Shown here piece after piece: positions 1 to 5,143 of a DNA stretch of 5,143 bases. The notes under the pieces are model-generated. The model was not told where the DNA came from. It did not search any database and saw nothing but the letters and a program-made list of their open reading frames with translations. Position 1 is the stretch's first letter. Each line of letters begins with the position of its first letter. Source of the DNA: Enterobacteriaceae bacterium (GTDB lineage Bacteria > Pseudomonadota > Gammaproteobacteria > Enterobacterales > Enterobacteriaceae); the NCBI GenBank assembly GCA_022712475.1, contig JALAGK010000364.1, forward strand, positions 1 to 5,143. The letters are read 5' to 3'. Both the position numbers and the translations under genes were made by a program.

Positions 1-261
1 ATAGTCCACTGAGCCACCCACCAGGTATTGCAGGCTCATCGGATCAACGACCAGCGCAACGCCCTGCTTTTCAATGGTCATATCGCCGTCGTTAATCTGG
101 TCATCAAAGGTGAAACCATACTGGAAGCCGCTGCAACCACCACCGGTAATATAGACACGCAGTTTAAGCTGCGGATTATCTTCATCTGCAATCAGATTCT
201 TAACTTTACTGGCGGCCGCATCGGTAAACTCCAGCGGCAGTGCTGCTACGTCATCGCTCAT
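1..261 (-). CDS. erpA: ErpA, A-type iron-sulfur cluster carrier protein (3' end cut by window edge)
   Basis: ErpA is a cytoplasmic A-type carrier that receives Fe-S clusters from the Isc or Suf scaffolds and passes them to apoproteins, including the isoprenoid enzymes IspG and IspH. The reverse strand reads an open frame of 87 codons from the ATG at 261 to the window edge, beginning [20 protein letters not shown]. It contains the family signature [13 protein letters not shown], whose Cys43 is the first of three cluster-binding cysteines, followed by [13 protein letters not shown]. The E. coli protein has 114 residues, so about 27 are missing here, including the C-terminal CGCGSSF motif with the other two cysteines. 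One extra Ala near the N-terminus (VAALPL against VALPL) shifts numbering by one. A GGAG ribosome site (268-271) lies 6 bases before the ATG. The gene lies 81 bp downstream of clcA in the same direction but appears to have its own promoter. Identification is firm; only the C-terminus is unseen. Confidence 0.96.
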   Translation of the reverse strand, partial: MSDDVAALPLEFTDAAASKVKNLIADEDNPQLKLRVYITGGGCSGFQYGFTFDDQINDGDMTIEKQGVALVVDPMSLQYLVGGSVDY

Positions 262-271
262 TTTTTGCTCC
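248..271 (-). promoter_or_regulatory. Candidate RyhB small-RNA pairing site over the erpA ribosome site and start codon
   Basis: The erpA mRNA reads UGAGCGAUGACGU from the second base of its start codon (260 down to 248). Against the E. coli RyhB core CGACAUUGCUCA, as I remember it, this pairs throughout apart from one A-A mismatch and one G-U pair. A second block, GGAGCAA (271 down to 265, the ribosome site), pairs with the adjacent RyhB stretch UUGCUUCC with one bulged base. Pairing here would block translation initiation. RyhB control of erpA is reported in E. coli. That this organism carries RyhB is inferred from its family. Confidence 0.6.
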
Positions 272-285
272 AAACCAGAATCTCA

Positions 286-311
286 ATCGGGCAAAAAGAA
301 GCCCGATGGCT
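286..311 (-). promoter_or_regulatory. Leader hairpins at the 5' end of the erpA transcript
   Basis: Two structures compete in the clcA-erpA gap. One is a perfect 7-bp stem, AUCGGGC (307-301) with GCCCGAU (292-286), around an 8-base U-rich loop. The other is a 4-bp stem, AGCC (311-308) with GGCU (303-300), followed directly by UCUUUUUG, which looks like a weak terminator. They share bases and cannot form together. The predicted erpA transcription start (around 310-312) would put them at the extreme 5' end of the mRNA. The 7-bp stem is not followed by a U-run on either strand, so it is not a normal intrinsic terminator. It could protect the 5' end, act as an attenuator, or do nothing. Confidence 0.45.
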
Positions 312-317
312 AATGTT

Positions 318-346
318 ATTATCCAATACCCTGGTGAATCGTTCAA
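318..346 (-). promoter_or_regulatory. Predicted sigma-70 promoter of erpA
   Basis: On the minus strand the -35 box TTGAAC (346-341, four of six consensus bases) is followed after exactly 17 bases by the -10 box GATAAT (323-318, five of six). Transcription should begin near 310-312, giving a leader of about 50 bases before the erpA ATG. The -35 box overlaps the TGA stop codon of clcA, so erpA can be transcribed independently of clcA. Called by eye. Confidence 0.65.
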
Positions 347-350
347 GTAT
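326..350 (-). promoter_or_regulatory. Probable type 1 IscR operator in the erpA promoter
   Basis: Reading the minus strand from 350 to 326, this 25-bp stretch starts ATACTTGA and ends GGGTAT, with GATTCA near the middle. Compared with the type 1 IscR consensus as I remember it (ATASYYGA at one end, RRSTAT at the other), 20 of 25 positions agree, including every base of both outer ends. The mismatches lie at inner positions 9, 10 and 17 to 19. IscR carrying a [2Fe-2S] cluster binds such sites, and erpA is a known IscR-repressed gene in E. coli. The site covers the -35 box, where bound protein would block RNA polymerase, and also covers the end of clcA. Confidence 0.75.
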
Positions 351-1749
351 TCTGCGATCCTGCCTGACTTTGCGAAACCTGCTGGCTTGCCAGCGTGCGG
401 GCAAGAATGCTGGAATACAGCGGCTTACCGCCCAGAAACTGCGCCAGTAGCGTAGCGCCCAGGCAGGTAATAATCATTGGCAAAATAAGCTGATAATTGT
501 CGGTCATCTCCAGAACCAGCACAATGCCTGTGAGCGGAGCACGTACCGAGGCGGCAAATAACGCCCCCATACCCGCAATAGCAAATGTTCCTGCCTCAAG
601 TTGATAAGCCGGAAACCAGGCCGCACAGGCCATGCCAAAGGCGGTACCCAGCAGCGTGCCCAGTGCGAGCATCGGTGCAAAAATCCCACCCGGCGCGCCG
701 GAAGCAAAGCACAACACGGTCGTAACCACACGCGCTATAAAGATAAACGCCAGTACACCGAGCGCATAGTTCCCAGCCGCGGCGACGGGGATCAGGCTAA
801 AACCGCCACCTGCCGCTGCAGGCTCTATCAGCCCCAAAACGCCACACAGTCCCCCCAGCAGCGCACCTGTCAGTACCCACTTATTAATATTGCCGCCGTG
901 CAGACGCTGAAACATGTCCTGCGCTTTAAAAATAAGACGGTTAAACAGCGGCCCCAGCACACCAAAAATCATCCCCAATACCAGATATAACCACAAGGTT
1001 TCCAGCGGCGCGTTGCTGAGCTTGCCCACATCAATCACCGCGCCTTCACCGTTGAAGACTCTGAACACCACGCTCGACATAATCACGCCGGTAAACACAG
1101 CCTTAATCGAAATCAGGTTATAGCGAAACTGCGGGCGCATCTCTTCAATAATAAACAGAATGCCCGCCAGCGGCGCGTTAAACGCCGCCGACATCCCGGC
1201 GGCGGCACCGGTTGCCAGAAGTGTATGCCGCGCTTCTGCGCTGCGTAAACGCAGCACATCAAGCACCATACGCCCAATATTGCCGCCAATCTGGACCGTT
1301 GGCCCTTCGCGCCCCAGCACCATACCACCACCGAGTGTGCCAAGACCGCCGATAAACTTCACCGGCAACACTCGCCACCAGCGCACCGGGCGCAGCTCTT
1401 CAAGCGCCCCCTCTATTTCCGGGATGCCGGAACCGCCCGCCTCCGGCGCAAAACGGCGTACCAGCCAGTAGCCCAACGCCGCCAGAAGCGCAGAGGCGAT
1501 AAACGCCAGCGGCCATGCAAGCCACACATGGTCAGCTACGCCAGCAATAGCACCCAGTCGCTGGTACTGAACCCAGTTCACGGCTTTTTCAAACGCCACG
1601 CCAGCAAGCCCCGCCAGCGTGCCGACCAGCGCGGCCATGAGTAATATTAGCAGGGGCGTTTTATCACGATACAGCAGGCGCTTAATGGCTTCTTTACGCC
1701 GCAGGCGTAAAAGCTCACGCGCACCAAAGGATGGTGTTTCAGGATTCAT
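343..1749 (-). CDS. clcA: ClcA, H+/Cl- exchange transporter of the CLC family
   Basis: ClcA is a homodimeric inner-membrane antiporter exchanging two chloride ions for one proton. In E. coli it acts as an electrical shunt during extreme acid resistance. The 468-residue product is close to the 473 of E. coli ClcA and keeps its numbering through the core. The chloride-site motifs are intact: GSGIP at 106-110 with Ser107, GREGP at 146-150 with gating Glu148, GIFAP at 355-359 with Phe357, and Tyr445 in GKPLYS. The internal proton glutamate Glu203 (IIEEMRPQF) is present, so it should be an antiporter, not a channel. The N-terminal tail of about 30 residues is charged and divergent. The ATG at 1749 is the earliest possible start, because an in-frame TAA lies two codons upstream. 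No convincing ribosome site precedes it. The gene diverges from hemL and runs toward erpA; its TGA lies within the erpA promoter. Confidence 0.97.
   Translation of the reverse strand: MNPETPSFGARELLRLRRKEAIKRLLYRDKTPLLILLMAALVGTLAGLAGVAFEKAVNWVQYQRLGAIAGVADHVWLAWPLAFIASALLAALGYWLVRRFAPEAGGSGIPEIEGALEELRPVRWWRVLPVKFIGGLGTLGGGMVLGREGPTVQIGGNIGRMVLDVLRLRSAEARHTLLATGAAAGMSAAFNAPLAGILFIIEEMRPQFRYNLISIKAVFTGVIMSSVVFRVFNGEGAVIDVGKLSNAPLETLWLYLVLGMIFGVLGPLFNRLIFKAQDMFQRLHGGNINKWVLTGALLGGLCGVLGLIEPAAAGGGFSLIPVAAAGNYALGVLAFIFIARVVTTVLCFASGAPGGIFAPMLALGTLLGTAFGMACAAWFPAYQLEAGTFAIAGMGALFAASVRAPLTGIVLVLEMTDNYQLILPMIITCLGATLLAQFLGGKPLYSSILARTLASQQVSQSQAGSQNT
1375..1382 (-). other. Chi recombination site (GCTGGTGG on the minus strand)
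   Basis: The plus strand reads CCACCAGC inside clcA, which is the RecBCD Chi octamer on the minus strand. Chi is frequent in enterobacterial chromosomes and usually lies on the leading strand. The orientation agrees with the second copy in this window. The match is exact, but an octamer can occur by chance in a coding region. Confidence 0.5.
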
Positions 1750-1764
1750 GTCGATTTACATACA

Positions 1765-1793
1765 GTTATGTCGGGTGTAATGCCCTAAGTCTA
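1765..1793 (-). promoter_or_regulatory. Weak candidate promoter for clcA
   Basis: On the minus strand TAGACT (1793-1788, four of six -35 bases) and CATAAC (1770-1765, four of six -10 bases) are 17 bases apart. A start near 1758 would leave only about 9 bases before the clcA ATG, a nearly leaderless mRNA, which would fit the missing ribosome site. No better pair stood out elsewhere in 1750-1927, but the match is modest and the true promoter may lie farther upstream. Confidence 0.22.
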
Positions 1794-1824
1794 CGCCCTC
1801 ACTAGCGTACCGTCTCAGAAAAAT

Positions 1825-1852
1825 ACCGTGTGGATTGTTCATCTTGCACGGT
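1825..1852. repeat. Inverted repeat in the clcA-hemL divergent promoter region
   Basis: ACCGTG (1825-1830) and CACGGT (1847-1852) form a perfect 6-bp inverted repeat with a 16-base gap, placing the half-site centres about 22 bp apart, or two helical turns. It lies just upstream of the predicted hemL -35 box, where an activator or a shared regulator could bind. No known operator is recognised. A repeat this short can arise by chance. Apart from this, shorter repeats and weak promoter matches, the 178-bp gap shows no further gene. Confidence 0.25.
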
Positions 1853-1859
1853 GACGACT

Positions 1860-1889
1860 TTGTATCCCGACACCACAATCCCGTAGAAT
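1860..1889 (+). promoter_or_regulatory. Predicted promoter of hemL
   Basis: The -10 box TAGAAT (1884-1889) matches five of six consensus bases. A weaker -35 box, TTGTAT (1860-1865, three of six), lies 18 bases upstream. Transcription would start near 1896, giving a leader of about 30 bases that includes the hemL ribosome site. The poor -35 box suggests modest constitutive or activator-assisted expression. Called by eye. Confidence 0.4.
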
Positions 1890-1910
1890 AGCCACAAACT
1901 CTCATTCCAC

Positions 1911-1927
1911 GAATCAGGAGCCGATTC
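1911..1927 (+). promoter_or_regulatory. hemL ribosome binding site within a small inverted repeat
   Basis: AGGAG (1916-1920) lies 7 bases before the hemL ATG, a near-ideal Shine-Dalgarno site that fixes the start at 1928. It sits in the 7-base loop between GAATC (1911-1915) and GATTC (1923-1927). The 5-bp stem is too weak to be clearly significant. Confidence 0.8.
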
Positions 1928-3208
1928 ATGAGCCAGTCTGAAAACCTTTATGCCGCGGCGCGCGAGCTTATCCCCGGCGGCGTAAACTCTCCGGTTCGCG
2001 CCTTCAGCGGCGTGGGCGGTACGCCGCTGTTTATCGAGCGTGCCGACGGCGCGTTTATTTATGATGTCGACGGTAAAGCCTATATCGACTATGTCGGCTC
2101 ATGGGGCCCGATGGTGCTCGGGCACAATAACGCGACTATCCGTAACGCGGTGATTGAAGCCGCCGAATGCGGCCTGAGCTTTGGCGCACCAACGGGCATG
2201 GAAGTGAAAATGGCGAAACTTGTCACCGATCTTGTGCCGTCAATGGACATGGTGCGTATGGTGAACTCTGGTACCGAAGCCACAATGAGCGCTATTCGTC
2301 TGGCTCGCGGCTTCACCGGGCGCGACAAAATCATCAAATTTGAAGGCTGCTATCACGGTCATGCCGACTGCTTGCTGGTAAAAGCCGGCTCCGGCGCGCT
2401 AACTCTTGGCCAGCCGAACTCACCAGGCGTACCAGCCGACTTTGCTAAGCACACGCTAACCTGTACGTACAATGACCTCGACTCAGTACGTGCCGCCTTC
2501 GAACAATATCCACAGGACATCGCCTGTATCATCGTTGAACCAGTCGCAGGCAATATGAACTGCATTCCACCGCAGCCGGAGTTCCTGCCAGGCCTGCGTG
2601 CGTTGTGCGACGAGTTTGGCGCCTTGCTGATTATTGATGAAGTCATGACCGGCTTTCGCGTGGCGCTTGGCGGCGCACAGGCCTATTACAACGTGACGCC
2701 GGACCTCACCTGTCTTGGTAAAATCATCGGCGGCGGCATGCCGGTAGGGGCTTTCGGCGGTCGTCGTGATGTCATGGATGCGCTGGCACCGACCGGCCCG
2801 GTATACCAGGCCGGCACACTCTCAGGCAACCCGGTGGCGATGGCGGCGGGCTATGCCTGCCTGCAACAGGTAGCGCAGCCAGGCGTCCATGAAACGCTGG
2901 ACAGTCTCACTACACAGCTGGCCGACGGCCTGCTGGATGCCGCCAAAGAGGCGGGTATACCGCTGGTGATCAACCACGTTGGCGGCATGTTCGGCCTGTT
3001 CTTTACCGACGCTGAGCGCGTAACCTGCTATCAGGATGTGGTCGCCTGCGACACAGAACGCTTTAAGCGCTTCTTCCACCTGATGCTCGACGAAGGCGTT
3101 TACCTGGCGCCGTCAGCATTCGAGGCGGGCTTTATGTCCATTGCCCACAGCGAAGAAGACATTAATAACACCATCGATGCCGCACGCCGCGCCTTCACGA
3201 AGTTGTAA
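1928..3208 (+). CDS. hemL: Glutamate-1-semialdehyde 2,1-aminomutase (HemL, GSA aminotransferase)
   Basis: HemL is a cytoplasmic PLP enzyme that converts glutamate-1-semialdehyde, made by HemA from glutamyl-tRNA, into 5-aminolevulinate, the first committed precursor of heme, siroheme and cobalamin. The product is 426 residues, the same length as E. coli HemL and collinear with it throughout. It is a class III fold-type I aminotransferase. The PLP lysine is Lys265 in the motif [17 protein letters not shown]. Asp237 in [12 protein letters not shown] contacts the pyridine nitrogen, NSGTEA (113-118) cups the phosphate, and Tyr142 in GCYHGHAD corresponds to the gating and stacking tyrosine of the Synechococcus enzyme. 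The [22 protein letters not shown] lid segment (153-169) is intact. The ATG at 1928 has a strong ribosome site. The gene is monocistronic: divergent from clcA, convergent with fhuB, and closed by a strong terminator. Confidence 0.98.
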   Translation: MSQSENLYAAARELIPGGVNSPVRAFSGVGGTPLFIERADGAFIYDVDGKAYIDYVGSWGPMVLGHNNATIRNAVIEAAECGLSFGAPTGMEVKMAKLVTDLVPSMDMVRMVNSGTEATMSAIRLARGFTGRDKIIKFEGCYHGHADCLLVKAGSGALTLGQPNSPGVPADFAKHTLTCTYNDLDSVRAAFEQYPQDIACIIVEPVAGNMNCIPPQPEFLPGLRALCDEFGALLIIDEVMTGFRVALGGAQAYYNVTPDLTCLGKIIGGGMPVGAFGGRRDVMDALAPTGPVYQAGTLSGNPVAMAAGYACLQQVAQPGVHETLDSLTTQLADGLLDAAKEAGIPLVINHVGGMFGLFFTDAERVTCYQDVVACDTERFKRFFHLMLDEGVYLAPSAFEAGFMSIAHSEEDINNTIDAARRAFTKL

Positions 3209-3224
3209 CTCGACTGCGTAACAA

Positions 3225-3262
3225 AAAAGGCCGCTGCGGTTTACGCAGCGGCCTTTTCTTTT
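3225..3262. terminator. Bidirectional intrinsic terminator between hemL and fhuB
   Basis: A perfect 14-bp inverted repeat pairs AAAAGGCCGCTGCG (3225-3238) with its complement (3244-3257) around a 5-base loop, GTTTA. The inner 10 bp are GC-rich. On the plus strand the stem ends in TTTTCTTTT, which terminates hemL 16 bases past its stop. On the minus strand the A-run at 3223-3228 becomes a T-run, which terminates fhuB just after its stop. One element thus serves both convergent genes and prevents antisense read-through. Confidence 0.95.
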
Positions 3263-3276
3263 GCCTGAACACAGCG

Positions 3277-5143
3277 CTAGTTCCCCTGCCTTCTCAGCAA
3301 CAGCACAAAATACGGTGCGCCGATAAAGGTCGCCAGCAGCCCGGCTGGAATTTGATCCGGGAACAGGAACATACGCCCGCACCAGTCGGCCAGCACCATC
3401 AACGCCCCGCCCAACAAGGCGGCAATCACCAGTTGCGGCAACGCACGACGAAAACCGAGCATACGCGTGATATGCGGCGCCATCAGCCCCACAAAGCTCA
3501 GCGGGCCAATAACCAGCGTAGCGGTTGCCGTCAACGTGGCCGCCAGTAGCAGCAGCGTCAGGCGCACCGGCGTTAGCGCGATACCTACTCCCCTGGCCGT
3601 AGCGCTGCCCAGCGGCAGCACCTGTAGCCAGCGCTGGCACAGCGGCGTCAGCGCCAGCAGCACCACCATCACGGCGGCGGTACGCAGCGCCTGTTCGCCA
3701 GTCACACTGTAGGTCGAACCGGAGATCCATGTCAGCAGTGTCGCCATGCGCGGGTCGCCACTGGCCAGTAGCAACATCAGCAGCATGCTAAACGCAGTAC
3801 TGAGCGCCATCCCAGCCAGCAGCATACGCTGGGGCGAGAAGCCGCCGCGCCCGCCGACCACGGTGATGATGAGCAGCGTCACTGCGGCACCGAGGCTACC
3901 TGCGGGTAGCAGCCAGACAAAGGCATCGCCCGGCACCAGAAACATCATAACGACCACGCCAAACGCTGCCCCGGAGCTAATGCCCAGCACCTCCGGACTT
4001 GCCATGCCGTTACCGGTCAGGCGCTGGATAATACAGCCTGCCACCGCCAGCATCATGCCCGCACTGAGCGCGGCAAGTACACGCGGCCAGCGCCACTGCC
4101 ACAGATCACGAAGCTCGCTTCCCGTTGCCCAGCGCCAGCCTTCGGCATCACGACCAAACATCAGCGCTACCGCGAGCAGTACCAGCAGCAGTCCAAGACC
4201 AAGCAACCCGTAGACGATTACATGATGGCGCTCATTGGGCACCTGCGCGCCCTGCGACATCGACGGTTCACGCGAGGTACGCAGGCGCGGCAACAGCCAC
4301 AGCAGCAGTGGCGCACCAATCATTGCCGTGACGGTACCGGTGGAAATCTCGCGCCATACCGTCGTCAGCCAGACGATCAGCTGATCGGAAAGCCAGAGGA
4401 TGAGCGCACCAATTACTGCCGCCAGCACCATGCGCGTTAGCAAGCGGCGCGCGCCCAACATCTTCGCCAGCAGCGGCGCAAACAGGCCTATAAAACCTAC
4501 AATCCCGACAGCGTTAACCAACAGCGCGCTAATAGCAACGGCAAGCATGAGCGCCAGTAGTCGCATCAGCGACAATGCAAGTCCCAGGTTACGTGCCACA
4601 CCGTCATCAAGCCCAATCAACGTCAACGGGCGCAGCATCAGCAGCACCAACACAACTGCCCCCAGCAGACGCGGCCACAGTTCGCGCACGCCATGCCAGT
4701 CGGTTTGCGTCAGCGAGCCCGTGCTCCACAAAAACACGTTCTGCAACGCATCATGATTGAAAATCACCAGCAGTTGATTGACCGCACCACAGTACATGCT
4801 CATCACAAGGCCAGCCAGAATCAGCGTGACCGGCGACAGGCGTTTGCCCCAGGCGGCACCAAACACCAGCAGCGCCACCAGACCGGCCCCGACCAGGGCT
4901 GCGAATGATTGCAGAAACATCGGCAGCGTCCACAATGTCGCCACTGTGACGCCCAGCTGCGCACCGGTTGCCACGCCGAGTGTAGTCGGTTCCGCCAGCG
5001 GGTTGCGCAGCACCTGCTGGAACAGTACGCCTGCCAACCCCAGCCCGGCCCCCACCAGCAGCGATATCGCCAGACGCGGCAGCGCGCTGTAGTAGAACAG
5101 CATCTCGCTGATATTGTCGATGTCCGGCTGCCGCCACGCCTGC
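3277..5143 (-). CDS. fhuB: FhuB, ferric hydroxamate ABC transporter permease (5' end cut by window edge)
   Basis: FhuB is the inner-membrane permease that takes Fe(III)-hydroxamates (ferrichrome, aerobactin, coprogen type) from periplasmic FhuD, driven by the ATPase FhuC. Unlike most BtuC/FecCD-family permeases, which dimerise, FhuB is a natural tandem fusion of two permease halves. Here 621 codons are visible of about 660. The frame stays open to the right edge: upstream of the internal ATG at 5103 it reads QAWRQPDIDNISE, matching E. coli FhuB, so that ATG is not the start. The N half carries NPLAEPTTLG (visible residues 47-56) and the FhuC-coupling segment GLFAPLLAKMLG (219-230). A hydrophilic linker follows near 285-308. 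The C half repeats these as NGMASPEVLG (378-387) and GLMAPHITRMLG (552-563). The NG in the third motif replaces the usual NP. fhuB is normally the last gene of fhuACDB; the rest would lie beyond the right edge. Confidence 0.97.
   Translation of the reverse strand, partial: QAWRQPDIDNISEMLFYYSALPRLAISLLVGAGLGLAGVLFQQVLRNPLAEPTTLGVATGAQLGVTVATLWTLPMFLQSFAALVGAGLVALLVFGAAWGKRLSPVTLILAGLVMSMYCGAVNQLLVIFNHDALQNVFLWSTGSLTQTDWHGVRELWPRLLGAVVLVLLMLRPLTLIGLDDGVARNLGLALSLMRLLALMLAVAISALLVNAVGIVGFIGLFAPLLAKMLGARRLLTRMVLAAVIGALILWLSDQLIVWLTTVWREISTGTVTAMIGAPLLLWLLPRLRTSREPSMSQGAQVPNERHHVIVYGLLGLGLLLVLLAVALMFGRDAEGWRWATGSELRDLWQWRWPRVLAALSAGMMLAVAGCIIQRLTGNGMASPEVLGISSGAAFGVVVMMFLVPGDAFVWLLPAGSLGAAVTLLIITVVGGRGGFSPQRMLLAGMALSTAFSMLLMLLLASGDPRMATLLTWISGSTYSVTGEQALRTAAVMVVLLALTPLCQRWLQVLPLGSATARGVGIALTPVRLTLLLLAATLTATATLVIGPLSFVGLMAPHITRMLGFRRALPQLVIAALLGGALMVLADWCGRMFLFPDQIPAGLLATFIGAPYFVLLLRRQGN
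5052..5059 (-). other. Chi recombination site (GCTGGTGG on the minus strand)
   Basis: CCACCAGC on the plus strand inside fhuB is an exact Chi octamer on the minus strand, in the same orientation as the copy at 1375-1382. Here the octamer encodes a Leu-Val-Gly stretch of a transmembrane segment, so its presence may be driven by codon use alone. Confidence 0.5.

Noticed and set aside
286..307. The 7-bp hairpin as the intrinsic terminator of clcA.
   Set aside because: No U-run follows the stem on the minus strand; the U-rich stretch is in its loop. It is recorded as a leader structure instead.
28..450. A 140-codon open frame on the plus strand.
   Set aside because: It is antisense to erpA, the erpA promoter and the end of clcA; the genuine family matches are on the minus strand.
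601..1471. Several plus-strand open frames of 69 to 129 codons opposite clcA.
   Set aside because: All lie antisense to a complete, well-conserved clcA and show no domain, coherent start or ribosome site.
3113..3730. A 205-codon open frame on the minus strand spanning the end of fhuB, the terminator and the end of hemL.
   Set aside because: It overlaps fhuB in another frame, reads through a strong terminator and is antisense to hemL; its composition is Ala/Gly/Arg-rich with no recognisable domain.
3746..4213. A 155-codon open frame on the plus strand.
   Set aside because: It is antisense to fhuB, rich in Ser/Pro/Ala as expected from complementing a hydrophobic GC-rich gene, with no upstream ribosome site or known motif.
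5101..5103. Taking the ATG at 5103 as the fhuB start.
   Set aside because: The frame continues open to the window edge with residues matching FhuB upstream of this Met, so it is internal and the true start lies outside the window.
1..5143. A novel or accessory system (defence, mobile element, CRISPR, phage).
   Set aside because: Every long gene is a recognised core enterobacterial gene in its standard order, with no transposase, direct-repeat boundaries, tRNA site or compositional break.

Overview
The window reads as ordinary core chromosome of an enterobacterium (Enterobacteriaceae, Gammaproteobacteria). The four proteins closely match the E. coli proteins ErpA, ClcA, HemL and FhuB as I remember them. 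Their order and orientation are those of the E. coli fhu-hemL-clcA-erpA region, here read in reverse. There are enough substitutions that it is not E. coli itself; the genus cannot be fixed by eye. I see no mobile element, RNA gene, CRISPR array or phage sequence.

Layout from left to right: (1) the 5' three quarters of erpA on the minus strand, cut by the window edge; (2) an 81-bp gap carrying the erpA promoter, a very good match to a type 1 IscR operator, and a leader with two competing hairpins and a likely RyhB pairing site; (3) clcA, complete, minus strand; (4) a 178-bp divergent promoter region; (5) hemL, complete, plus strand; (6) a strong bidirectional terminator shared by the convergent hemL and fhuB; (7) fhuB on the minus strand, complete at its 3' end but missing about 40 N-terminal codons at the right edge.

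Three of the four genes concern iron. FhuB is the inner-membrane channel that imports ferric hydroxamate siderophores. HemL makes 5-aminolevulinate, the first committed precursor of heme. ErpA carries Fe-S clusters to apoproteins. ClcA, a proton/chloride antiporter linked to extreme acid resistance, lies between them, and its stop codon sits inside the erpA control region. No gene here looks novel. The most rewarding part is the compact erpA control region, where the sequence appears to show both transcriptional (IscR) and post-transcriptional (RyhB) control.
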